From NCBI GenBank assembly GCA_020024175.1, contig JAHHUB010000032.1, forward strand, positions 1 through 12,167: DNA of 12,167 nt, written 5' to 3'. A program made the translations under genes and the position numbers. The stretch's first letter is position 1; every line of letters begins with the position of its first letter. This DNA is from Oscillospiraceae bacterium. GTDB lineage: Bacteria; Bacillota; Clostridia; Oscillospirales; Ruminococcaceae. Shown here in pieces: positions 1 to 6,416 of the stretch. The notes beneath the pieces are model-generated. The model had not been told where the DNA came from. It did no database searches and saw nothing but the letters and a program-made list of their open reading frames with translations.

Positions 1-8
1 ACTAGCAA
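1..8 (-). CDS. csrA: Probable carbon storage regulator CsrA, first codons only (runs off left edge)
   Basis: Reading leftward after fliW, a strong GGGGGA ribosome binding site (bases 21-16) is followed after 7 nt by TTG-CTA-GT, which would encode Met-Leu-Val. CsrA proteins characteristically begin Met-Leu-Val, and csrA directly follows fliW in Bacillus and Clostridia. CsrA is a small dimeric RNA-binding protein that blocks translation of flagellin mRNA until FliW binds it. Only two and two-thirds codons are visible, so the call rests on the ribosome binding site, the first residues and gene order. The gene would start only 13 nt after the fliW stop, which fits one operon. Confidence 0.6.
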
Positions 9-21
9 TTTACAATCCCCC

Positions 22-456
22 TTATGAATTTTCGGAGATTATGAGATGCTTAACATCATAATCTTCGTTATCACAAATAAGCTGTACACATTTATTATTT
101 TTCATGTTAACCGCAATAGGGCTTTTTAAATTTACTGTAGATTTTGTATAATCATCTTTAATAACACTGATTACAAGGTATCTTAAATCATCTTGTGGTT
201 TTGCATCAATAACTTCCAGGCAAGATTCCGGATAAACAGGTGAATAATTTAGCATTACAGTATTTGCGTCAAAAACAATAAAACACAAATTTGAAGTATT
301 TACTGACTGGAGCCAGTAAATACTTTCCAATTCGTCGCTTGATATTAATATAAATTCATGTTCATCTTCAAAAGCATATATGCCATTGGGGAAATATAAG
401 ATTTCTTTTTCATCTATTTCTATTTCCCCAAAGTCACGGGTCATTATTTTTGTCAT
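22..456 (-). CDS. fliW: Flagellar assembly factor FliW
   Basis: A 144-residue protein, the usual FliW length. It shows the family pattern in order: FGEI at residues 9-12, a stretch reading ILYFPNGIYAFE at 19-30, WLQS at 48-51 and NLKSPIAVN at 109-117. FliW is a cytoplasmic protein that binds either flagellin or CsrA. When free flagellin falls (for example after it is exported), FliW is released to bind CsrA and lift repression of flagellin translation. The ATG at 456 has a good site, CAGGAGG, about 5 nt upstream. It sits 22 nt after the DUF6470 gene and just before the probable csrA, the same order as in Bacillus subtilis. The C-terminal part is slightly divergent (NKCVQLIC where many relatives have basic residues), but the family call is firm. 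Confidence 0.95.
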   Translation of the reverse strand: MTKIMTRDFGEIEIDEKEILYFPNGIYAFEDEHEFILISSDELESIYWLQSVNTSNLCFIVFDANTVMLNYSPVYPESCLEVIDAKPQDDLRYLVISVIKDDYTKSTVNLKSPIAVNMKNNKCVQLICDNEDYDVKHLIISENS

Positions 457-478
457 AGAATCCTCCTGATAATATCAA

Positions 479-1093
479 TTACGCCTTTTCATCTATGGGT
501 TTGTAATTTGGATCTGCACTTGGCGGAACATATATGGGGCTACCAGTATATGTGATTTCAATAGAAGGATATTGTTCAACAGTAACTTTAAAACTTCCGG
601 GAATATATTTGTATTTATTTTTTTGTATTTCCCAGTTTGCTCTTAATTTTTCCGGTTTATAGGAAAAATCTAAGGTGCCACCCTTCCATGAAATATCAGG
701 TTTTTCGCCGGGGATGAAAGCCAAAACGGTTTCTACAGTCTTGCCAGAGAAATTTTGATAAGCAAGCTGTGCTATAATCTTATCATTTTCTACGGCTAAA
801 GCATCGGCCATCTGATTTCCTTCGGAAACAATCTTAGAAACGCCTTCCTGTTGTTTCGCTTTTCCTTTTTCAGCATAATCATTTGTCAAATCCCGAGTGT
901 TTTTAAATCCATAGTATTTTCTGCAATTATATGAGTTTATCTGAACTTTTATTTGTTCACTTCTCATTTCAAGACCGCCCTGTTCTCTTGTGGGGTGAGC
1001 CTGAGCTTTAGGTTGGCTCAGTTCAATAGAAGCGGGTGTAATATCATATTTTAAACTTATAGGTGTAGTTTTAATAGTCAGCAGCTGCTCCAT
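479..1093 (-). CDS. DUF6470 family protein (YviE-like), function unknown
   Basis: A 204-residue protein with no signal peptide or membrane segment. The N-terminus (residues 1-20) resembles short beta strands (LLTIKTTPISLKYD). A charged, probably helical middle (about 70-115) follows, then a strand-rich C-terminal part ending in PIYVPPSADP at 186-195. The length, this C-terminal pattern and the position between flgL and fliW match B. subtilis YviE and the DUF6470 family; I recognise this from memory and cannot run a profile search. No biochemical role is established that I know of. Its fixed place among hook-filament junction and flagellin-control genes suggests a part in filament assembly or regulation, which is inference. 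The site AAGGAG lies about 11 nt before the ATG, slightly far. It starts 37 nt after flgL. Confidence 0.8.
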   Translation of the reverse strand: MEQLLTIKTTPISLKYDITPASIELSQPKAQAHPTREQGGLEMRSEQIKVQINSYNCRKYYGFKNTRDLTNDYAEKGKAKQQEGVSKIVSEGNQMADALAVENDKIIAQLAYQNFSGKTVETVLAFIPGEKPDISWKGGTLDFSYKPEKLRANWEIQKNKYKYIPGSFKVTVEQYPSIEITYTGSPIYVPPSADPNYKPIDEKA

Positions 1094-1130
1094 AAATCAA
1101 ATTTCTCCTTTCAAGCAAAATTTTAACGGT

Positions 1131-2159
1131 TTAGTGCATGAAATCAAATATGGATTGCTGAAGTAGTTTTGTTCCCATACTTAAAGTTGATTTATAAATG
1201 TATTCATAGGATTTCATATCTATTATAACTTCAGCAGGATTTACTGATTCTGCCAGGTTTTGTCCATTTTGCAGTCCCAGTATATTATCATTAAATCGTT
1301 TAACATTAAAATCCATAAAGTTGCACTTATCACCCAGTTTTGTTACATCAAGCATTAAATTGGATTGTGCATCTTTGAGCTTTTCTAAAAGTCTGCCAGC
1401 CTCATTATGATCAAAAGGACCTTTTGCAGGATCCAATGTGTCAGCAATTTTGTTAAACAGTGAATAAATATTGCGGGGATCGCCATCTTTGTCAACGCCA
1501 TGTCCCAAAGCTCTTATTCCTGAGTTTGAAATTACCACTGCAGAGGATTTGTCAATTTCCCCATTATTGTCTATTTTAAGACCCAATCCCAAATCCATGT
1601 ATATTTCCTTGTTTTTAGGAAAAGCGTCAACAAGTTCTAAGTCGTTGTAAGGTTTACCTGTAGCTGGGTCATTTTTATCTACAGGATCGCCGTTAAATGT
1701 AAGTTTGCCGTTCTTGTCCAATGCAAAGGGAGGTTCTGAGTTATTTGATCCACCCAATACATATCTTCCTGCATAGTCTGTATTGGCAACTTTTAAAACT
1801 TCATCGGCAAATGTACGGATTTCACGAGCCAAAACTTCTCTTCCTGAATCTCCAGAGGGGTCGTTCATACCGTAAAGAAGCTTATTATAGACATCTTTGG
1901 AGATATCATTAATTGTCATTAAAGATGTTTCAGCGGATTCAAAAAAGGCTTTTGCTTCTTCAGCATTTGACTTATAAGCCTCACTTCTGGCAAGGTCATC
2001 TCTTATTGTCAGTGCATGGGTTGAGTTAACAACATCTTCACTGGTTCTTTCAAATCTTCTGAAAGTTTGATTTTGTCGCATCAAACGGTCCAAATTTGAA
2101 AGGTTGGTATTATAATTGGTGAGGTAGCGGTTTCGCATCATTCTCTGACTTACTCTCAT
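1131..2159 (-). CDS. flgL: Flagellar hook-associated protein 3, FlgL
   Basis: A 342-residue member of the flagellin/FlgL family. FlgL forms the second ring of the hook-filament junction, between FlgK and the flagellin filament, and is exported by the flagellar type III system. The family shows in the conserved N-terminal helix (MRVSQRMMRNRYLTNYNTNL), the segment ALTIRDDLARSE around residues 49-60, and a C-terminal helix rich in the expected pattern (KSYEYIYKSTLSMGTKLLQQ) close to the end. The central variable domain (about 145-240) is enriched in Asp, Asn and Gly. One oddity is that residues 28-45 read RQNQTFRRFERTSEDVVN where most relatives carry a TGKKI..PSDDP-like motif. The ATG at 2159 has CAGGAGTGA upstream. 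It lies 47 nt after flgK and is the FlgN client together with FlgK. Confidence 0.95.
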   Translation of the reverse strand: MRVSQRMMRNRYLTNYNTNLSNLDRLMRQNQTFRRFERTSEDVVNSTHALTIRDDLARSEAYKSNAEEAKAFFESAETSLMTINDISKDVYNKLLYGMNDPSGDSGREVLAREIRTFADEVLKVANTDYAGRYVLGGSNNSEPPFALDKNGKLTFNGDPVDKNDPATGKPYNDLELVDAFPKNKEIYMDLGLGLKIDNNGEIDKSSAVVISNSGIRALGHGVDKDGDPRNIYSLFNKIADTLDPAKGPFDHNEAGRLLEKLKDAQSNLMLDVTKLGDKCNFMDFNVKRFNDNILGLQNGQNLAESVNPAEVIIDMKSYEYIYKSTLSMGTKLLQQSIFDFMH

Positions 2160-2206
2160 TGTAGTTCACTCCTGTCAATGTATATGTTTTATATTAGTTA
2201 ACGCAG

Positions 2207-3820
2207 TTATCTTCCGACTATTCCCATGTTATTGATAATTGTATCTAAAGATTGATCCAATACAGTTACAAATCTTGAAGCTGCATTAAATGCTTTTTGG
2301 TACATCATCATGTTTATACCTTCTTCGTTGAGGTCAACAGAGCTTACGCTAAGACGCTGATCATCAACTGCACCTGAAACCATGCCTCTGTTTTTAGAAA
2401 GACTTCCATAGAAACTTACATCCTGACCCAGTTTAGATGTGTAGTATTTGATGTATTCTTTAAATGTACCATTAAGTTCTTCCACAGGAGTACCGTCAGG
2501 TTTTGTTTGTCCGGGGCGGGTAAAGCTCAATTTTTGGTCAAATACTTTAATCATTGCCAAAATATTATTGTTAGCTGAATCACCGGCATCAGGTTTAAGT
2601 CCTGATTGAAGGCCACCAAGAGGATCGTCAATCCACTTTGGATTTACTCTGATGTTTGCAGCTGAATTAGGTTCTTTATCAGGATCAAATGTAAAAAGAT
2701 CCATAGCATTGGGCACTGATACTTTATTTGCATTATTAAAAGCATCAGCAAAAGTTCTTGCAAAAGAGTTTACAATTTCCATGTAATAAGGAAGTCCCTG
2801 GAATGTATTGTTTTCACCTTTTGCTGTATCTGCATAATCACCTTTTCCTGTAAGCACCTGCATATAACCTTTGAGTTCACCGGCAGTTAAGCAGTTGTTT
2901 TTAATTACATCAAAGTCATCGGCTTTTTTAATTTCTGTGCCGTCAGCTTTTTTGCCTTCAAAGGTTATTTTGAAGTTACTGGAAAAATCTACAGGAGCGG
3001 ATATACCAGGATCTATGGTAAAATTTCCGGATTCAAATTTTTCAACAAGCATTAAATCGCCCATTTTTACATTTACAGTACCATCATCTTTTGGTATTAC
3101 TTCAATATTTACAAGACCGGAAAGTTCATCTAACAAGGCATTTCTGTCATCCAACAGTTCATTTGGACCGTAGTTTTCATTAATTCTCGGACCCAATGCA
3201 GATTGTGAACCAAGGCTTATTGCTACATATTCGTCTCTGATGTCTTTATTTAAACTGGCAATTTTTTTGACAATGTCATTGACTTTCATAATTTTATTGT
3301 CCAGTTCGTATTTTTGCTTTTGCATAGATTTAGTAAGGTCATTTGCATATGTGTTGAATATATATACAAGTTCCTTGCTCTTGCTGACTAAAATGTTTGC
3401 AAATTCAGGTCTGTCAGCATCTTTTGAAAGTTTCTGGAGCTGATTAAACATTTCGTCCAGGTTTTCGGTAAAGTGTTTGGAAGTAACTTCGTCCAAAATA
3501 TCTTCTACCTGTGAAAGTCCGTCTGACATAACATCAAGTTTGGAAAATTCCTGATATTCCATTCTGAAGTGGTTGTCAAGGTATGGATCTCTTACCTGTC
3601 CTATACCTGAAATTCCCACACCCTGACCAGCCACTGATTTTATACCTGTGGTGTATCTGTAGCCTGAGCTGTATGGATAAACAGAATAAACATCCACACG
3701 CTGTCTGGTATAGTTTTTGTTAGCTGAGTTTGATACATTGTGTCCTGTAATATCAATTCCCTTTTGAGAAGCCATAATGGCTCTTCTTCCTGTTTCAAAT
3801 CCCAAGAAAGTCGGTCTCAT
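2207..3820 (-). CDS. flgK: Flagellar hook-associated protein 1, FlgK
   Basis: A 537-residue FlgK, within the family's normal range. It forms the first junction ring on top of the hook. The N-terminal rod/hook signature is clear: GIDITGHNVSNSANKNYTRQ at residues 21-40, equivalent to the usual ALDVTGHNIANANTPGYTRQ. The C-terminal signature begins with VDLNEEGINMMMYQKAFNAA about 43 residues from the end and finishes INNMGIVGR. The middle (about 130-210) is helical and charged, followed by a variable region. There is no signal peptide, as expected for export through the flagellar channel. The ribosome binding site TTGGAGGAAATT precedes the ATG. A 79-nt AT-rich gap separates it from flgN; I see no sigma-28 or convincing sigma-A promoter in it. 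Confidence 0.97.
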   Translation of the reverse strand: MRPTFLGFETGRRAIMASQKGIDITGHNVSNSANKNYTRQRVDVYSVYPYSSGYRYTTGIKSVAGQGVGISGIGQVRDPYLDNHFRMEYQEFSKLDVMSDGLSQVEDILDEVTSKHFTENLDEMFNQLQKLSKDADRPEFANILVSKSKELVYIFNTYANDLTKSMQKQKYELDNKIMKVNDIVKKIASLNKDIRDEYVAISLGSQSALGPRINENYGPNELLDDRNALLDELSGLVNIEVIPKDDGTVNVKMGDLMLVEKFESGNFTIDPGISAPVDFSSNFKITFEGKKADGTEIKKADDFDVIKNNCLTAGELKGYMQVLTGKGDYADTAKGENNTFQGLPYYMEIVNSFARTFADAFNNANKVSVPNAMDLFTFDPDKEPNSAANIRVNPKWIDDPLGGLQSGLKPDAGDSANNNILAMIKVFDQKLSFTRPGQTKPDGTPVEELNGTFKEYIKYYTSKLGQDVSFYGSLSKNRGMVSGAVDDQRLSVSSVDLNEEGINMMMYQKAFNAASRFVTVLDQSLDTIINNMGIVGR

Positions 3821-3899
3821 ATATAATTTCCTCCAATTACAATTAGGCAGATTTTTTTATTTTATAATGTAAAGAATTTTAAATTTCAGTATATGTCCT

Positions 3900-4394
3900 T
3901 TAAATTCTTTGATTTTTAAATGTGTGTTTGGATTTTTCTTTTTCCGGTTCATTTTTCTGCACCGTTCCATCATGGTTATAAACTACTGGTTTGGGAGGCG
4001 GTGTCATAGCTTTTATGGCAAGCTCGGTATCTCTTATTCTTATTTCAGTGAGATTTTTTGAAATTCCGTTGGTTTCTTTTAATTTTGCAAGAGCCTGTCT
4101 GAGCTGTTTGAATGCGGTGTTAAGACGTTGTTTTTCATCTGAAGGAGCTATTCTGGGGAGAATTTGTGACATTGTCATGCCACTGAATCCCATTGCAGAA
4201 ACAAGAGCAATTCTTTCTCTTTCCAACAATGTAAGGGTTTTCAGAAGTTCTTCTTCCTGATCTGTAATTGTCTTAAGTTTTTCTATGTCATTTTGATAGA
4301 GGGACTCAACCTTTACGAGTTCCAAATCTATAAGTCTGTTGTAGTTTTCAAGCTGACTTTCCAAGTTGAAGGCAAGCCTGTCGAATGGGTTCAT
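3900..4394 (-). CDS. flgN: Flagellar export chaperone FlgN
   Basis: A 164-residue, mostly helical and charged protein typical of the FlgN family. It has long amphipathic helices over about residues 8-70 (QLENYNRLIDLELVKVESLY, then a Lys/Glu-rich coiled-coil-like stretch) and again at about 90-130. A short disordered tail follows, containing YNHDGTV, which resembles the C-terminal tyrosine/glycine motif seen in many Gram-positive FlgN proteins. FlgN binds the C-terminal ends of FlgK and FlgL in the cytoplasm, keeps them unassembled and brings them to the export gate. Its position directly before flgK and flgL agrees. The site GGGAGTGAG precedes the ATG. The last 25 residues are strongly charged and low in complexity. 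Confidence 0.9.
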   Translation of the reverse strand: MNPFDRLAFNLESQLENYNRLIDLELVKVESLYQNDIEKLKTITDQEEELLKTLTLLERERIALVSAMGFSGMTMSQILPRIAPSDEKQRLNTAFKQLRQALAKLKETNGISKNLTEIRIRDTELAIKAMTPPPKPVVYNHDGTVQKNEPEKEKSKHTFKNQRI

Positions 4395-4445
4395 TTTCTC
4401 ACTCCCTGCTTAGATTTTACCATGATGAAAAATCAGAGTATGCTG

Positions 4446-4754
4446 TTAAATTCTGATTCCTTCGACAAAAAGCATGGAAGCAGCTATTTTTTCGGAAGGA
4501 ATGTTGTAGGTTTTGTTTTTAACACTTTCCTTGATTTCAGCAAGTCTTTTTGCATCGCAGTCTTTTTCAACTTCATTCATCACAAGTTTTTTGGTTTCAG
4601 ACAAAGAATAATTCTTTGGAGCCTGCTTTGAAGAAATTTCTACAATGTCCTGATTTAAGGAGCATAAAGTACTGCCGGTTTTTGCTTTTGTGGTATTAAC
4701 ATTGCTTTTTGTTAATTTGTTCAGGTTAAAAATATTATTAAGTTCTATTCTCAT
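4446..4754 (-). CDS. flgM: Anti-sigma-28 factor FlgM
   Basis: A 102-residue FlgM, which binds and inhibits the flagellar sigma factor (sigma-28, SigD/FliA) until it is exported after hook completion. The C-terminal sigma-binding segment is unmistakable: RLAEIKESVKNKTYNIPSEK from residue 70, followed by IAASML. QDIVEIS at 35-41 is also typical. The N-terminal half is flexible and Asn/Lys-rich, as expected for the secreted part. I chose the ATG at 4754 rather than the in-frame GTG at 4763 because that GTG forms part of the GAGGTG ribosome binding site (4766-4761), which is 6 nt from the ATG. It is the first gene of the leftward operon and lies immediately behind a sigma-28 promoter, so it should be autoregulated. 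Confidence 0.95.
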   Translation of the reverse strand: MRIELNNIFNLNKLTKSNVNTTKAKTGSTLCSLNQDIVEISSKQAPKNYSLSETKKLVMNEVEKDCDAKRLAEIKESVKNKTYNIPSEKIAASMLFVEGIRI

Positions 4755-4773
4755 ACATAACACCTCATGTTTT

Positions 4774-4800
4774 ATATCGGAACAAATATAAGAAACTTTA
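4774..4800 (-). promoter_or_regulatory. Sigma-28 (SigD/FliA-type) promoter of the flgM operon
   Basis: On the minus strand, TAAA (4800-4797) is followed after exactly 15 nt by TCCGATAT (4781-4774). The known sigma-28 consensus is TAAA, about 15 nt, GCCGATAT, so the -35 matches fully and the -10 matches 7 of 8. A start site about 6 nt downstream (near 4768) would put the GAGGTG ribosome binding site almost at the mRNA 5' end, giving a leader of only about 14 nt. This promoter makes the flgM-flgN-flgK-flgL-DUF6470-fliW(-csrA) operon a late, FlgM-controlled unit. Confidence 0.85.
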
Positions 4801-4854
4801 GCATATATAAAAAAAAATCACGACAAAACCATGACGAAAATATTGATATATTTG

Positions 4855-4886
4855 ACAATATTTTTGTATGAGTCGACAAATATTGT
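4855..4886. repeat. 9-bp perfect inverted repeat, possible operator
   Basis: ACAATATTT at 4855-4863 is mirrored by AAATATTGT at 4878-4886, with a 14-bp spacer that contains the palindrome GTCGAC (4872-4877). Arm centres are 23 bp apart, close to two helical turns, as for many dimeric repressors. The site lies upstream of both promoters, about 55-80 bp from the sigma-28 -35 box. In such AT-rich DNA part of the match could be chance, and I cannot name a regulator. Confidence 0.4.
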
Positions 4887-5044
4887 AAACGTGTTTTATA
4901 AGTAACTACATTATCATGAAAAACAGTTACATTATATTCCATAAACATGTGATTATTTACAATATTATACATATTTATAAACAAATTATTGAAAAATAAA
5001 CTTAGGCTCATTTTTTTAAAAATATTTATTAAATAATATAGAAC

Positions 5045-5073
5045 TTGACAAATCGTTGATATTAAACTATCAT
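5045..5073 (+). promoter_or_regulatory. Sigma-A promoter of the flgB operon
   Basis: TTGACA (5045-5050) is a perfect -35 and, after an ideal 17-nt spacer, TATCAT (5068-5073) matches the TATAAT -10 at five of six positions. The start would be near 5080, leaving a leader of about 100 nt before flgB. It is the best vegetative promoter in the divergent region and faces the early operon, as expected for genes transcribed before sigma-28 is active. Confidence 0.75.
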
Positions 5074-5179
5074 TAGAAAATGAAAAAAATATATTTCAAA
5101 TATCGACAGAAAAAACTATAATTTTATGTAATTCATCATAAATTTCTATATTTATTTTTAAGAAAAGAGAGTGAAAATT

Positions 5180-5560
5180 ATGTGGTTTTTAGACAGCCCT
5201 CAAATTAATCTGATGACAAAGTCGTTGGATGCACTTTGGCTAAAGCAAAGGGTTATTTCTGACAATATTGCAAATAAGGACACGCCCTTTTACAAGGCAA
5301 AATATGTTGAGTTTGCCGAAACACTAAAGCGTGAACAGAAAAAAGGAACTCAGCGAAACGAAAAAGCGGAAAAGGAAGATATTGTTTTGGCACAGGTAAA
5401 AGTGAAAAACGAAACTTCACTGAGAGCAGACCAAAACAATGTAAATATGGACAAGGAAGCTTTGGAGATGGATATTACTTCTATCCATTATGAATTTTTG
5501 ACAAGACAGATAAGCAGCAATTTGGCCGGATTGCGTTCGGTAATCAAGGGCGGAAGATAA
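5180..5560 (+). CDS. flgB: Flagellar basal-body rod protein FlgB
   Basis: A 126-residue proximal rod subunit. The start MWFLDSPQINLM fits FlgB, which normally opens with a short MxxxDSP segment, so I prefer the ATG at 5180 over the in-frame GTG at 5171. The upstream site is weak either way (GAGAGTG, 6 nt before the ATG). The rod-family signature runs RVISDNIANKDTPFYKAKYV from residue 24. The C-terminal helix includes ITSIHYEFLTRQISSNLAGL. The middle (about 50-80) is charged and low in complexity (KREQKKGTQRNEKAEKE), which is more basic than usual but in a known variable region. It is the first gene of the early operon, behind a sigma-A promoter, and lies 14 nt before flgC. Confidence 0.95.
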   Translation: MWFLDSPQINLMTKSLDALWLKQRVISDNIANKDTPFYKAKYVEFAETLKREQKKGTQRNEKAEKEDIVLAQVKVKNETSLRADQNNVNMDKEALEMDITSIHYEFLTRQISSNLAGLRSVIKGGR

Positions 5561-5574
5561 GGAGGTAACCAAAT

Positions 5575-6012
5575 ATGTCATTTTTAAATTCACTCAATAT
5601 AGGTGCATCAGGTCTTACAGCACAAAGGTTCAGAATGGATGTTATAGCTCAAAATATGTCCAATGTTGATACCACAAGAACAGAAAACGGCACACCTTAC
5701 AGAAGAAAACAGGTTGTTTTTCAGGAAATAGGCCCCAGAACATTTAAGGATGTTCTTGGCAGAGAAACTGCAAAAGTACCCGGAGGGGGAGTCAGAGTAA
5801 AAAAATTATTTGAAGATGATGCTCCGCTTATTCCAAAATATGACCCCAGTCATCCGGATGCCAATGAAGAAGGCTATGTAATGATGCCAAACGTGGATAC
5901 AATCAGAGAAATGATTGACATGATGTCAGCCACATCCAGCTATCAGGCAAACATCAACGCAGTTAATGCCGTTAAAAAAATGGCGGGAGATGCTTTGCAG
6001 ATAGGAAGATAA
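5575..6012 (+). CDS. flgC: Flagellar basal-body rod protein FlgC
   Basis: A 145-residue proximal rod protein, the usual length. The N-terminus (LNIGASGLTAQRFRMDVIAQ from residue 7, then NMSNVDTT) is the rod/hook family signature. The C-terminal signature includes MPNVDTIREMIDMMSATSSY, then QANINAVNAVKKMAGDAL near the end. It is exported without a cleaved signal and polymerises with FlgB above the MS ring. A textbook GGAGGT sits 8 nt before the ATG and directly follows the flgB stop. Confidence 0.97.
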   Translation: MSFLNSLNIGASGLTAQRFRMDVIAQNMSNVDTTRTENGTPYRRKQVVFQEIGPRTFKDVLGRETAKVPGGGVRVKKLFEDDAPLIPKYDPSHPDANEEGYVMMPNVDTIREMIDMMSATSSYQANINAVNAVKKMAGDALQIGR

Positions 6013-6041
6013 TATAATATTTAAGAAAGGCAGGGATTTTT

Positions 6042-6350
6042 ATGTATATAGTACCTTTTGAAAGACTTAAAAGTATTACCGAAATTCAATCAGAGCAAAA
6101 TGTAAAAGAAACCAAAAATAATAGTGTGGCAATCCCTTTTAAAGAAATTTTCGATGCAGCTATAGATGATGTAAAGCAAACAGATGCTGTCAAAAAACAG
6201 GATACAATCAATCTTGCTTTGGGAAAAGCAGATGATCTGCACAATATAATGATAAACGCAAATAAAGCTTCCCTTGCGATAGATTTTGCTATGGAGCTCA
6301 GAAATAAAGCTTTGGACGCATATAACGAAATTATGAGAATGGGTATTTAG
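6042..6350 (+). CDS. fliE: Flagellar hook-basal body complex protein FliE
   Basis: A 102-residue FliE, which links the MS ring to the rod and is among the first exported proteins. The family pattern is clear in the second half: IPFKEIFDAAIDDVKQTDAV around residues 30-50, then a C-terminal helix with DLHNIMINANKASLAIDFAM and RNKALDAYNEIMRMGI. The position between flgC and fliF is the standard one. The ribosome binding site is imperfect (AAAGGCAGGGA, about 5 nt before the ATG). Confidence 0.95.
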   Translation: MYIVPFERLKSITEIQSEQNVKETKNNSVAIPFKEIFDAAIDDVKQTDAVKKQDTINLALGKADDLHNIMINANKASLAIDFAMELRNKALDAYNEIMRMGI

Positions 6351-6364
6351 TCTTATATTTAACA

Positions 6365-6416
6365 GGGGAGGCAGAGCCGCAAGTGCTGAAAGTCAATTTG
6401 TGGCTTAAAAAATACA
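6365..6416 (+). promoter_or_regulatory. fliF leader: distant ribosome binding site and intervening hairpin
   Basis: The only good ribosome binding site before fliF, GGGGAGG at 6365-6371, lies 45 nt from the GTG start. Between them is a hairpin with an 11-bp stem (6374-6384 pairing with 6396-6406, three G-U pairs) and an 11-nt loop. With the stem formed, the unpaired bases between site and start fall to about 12. The 10 bases right before GTG (AAAAAATACA) contain no site. This is a candidate folded initiation region. Confidence 0.5.

Larger units (their letters stand above)
4755..5179. promoter_or_regulatory. AT-rich divergent control region between flgM and flgB operons
   Basis: About 425 bases without a convincing gene, separating the leftward late operon from the rightward early operon. 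It holds a sigma-28 promoter for flgM and a sigma-A promoter for flgB (listed separately), and a 9-bp inverted repeat at 4855-4886. It also has two copies of TACATTAT exactly 21 bp apart (4907-4914 and 4928-4935), and three copies of CGACA on the + strand (4821, 4874, 5104). The flgB leader (about 5080-5179) is nearly all A/T and contains only weak hairpins, for example TTTATG/CATAAA at 5123-5142. I see no riboswitch in it. A 79-codon hydrophobic reading frame on the minus strand (5011-4772) has no ribosome binding site and is judged chance. Confidence 0.8.

Noticed and set aside
3821..3899. Separate promoter for flgK in the 79-nt gap after flgN
   Set aside because: It contains no sigma-28 motif and no TTGACA/TATAAT pair with acceptable spacing; the gap is simply AT-rich.
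4755..4763. flgM start at the upstream GTG (4763)
   Set aside because: The GTG is part of the GAGGTG ribosome binding site serving the ATG at 4754, and the added residues (MLC) are not FlgM-like.
4852..4886. Second rightward sigma-A promoter using the TTGACA at 4852
   Set aside because: No -10-like hexamer occurs 16-18 nt downstream; the nearest (TATTGT) is 23 nt away. The TTGACA overlaps the inverted repeat instead.
4772..5011. 79-codon hydrophobic reading frame on the minus strand in the divergent region
   Set aside because: It has no ribosome binding site before its ATG, consists of AT-driven Phe/Leu/Ile/Asn codons, and overlaps the sigma-28 promoter.
5074..5179. Possible c-di-GMP riboswitch in the flgB leader, as upstream of flgB in Clostridioides difficile
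   Set aside because: The leader is only about 100 nt, nearly all A/T, and lacks the conserved GC-containing core and stable stems of either c-di-GMP riboswitch class.
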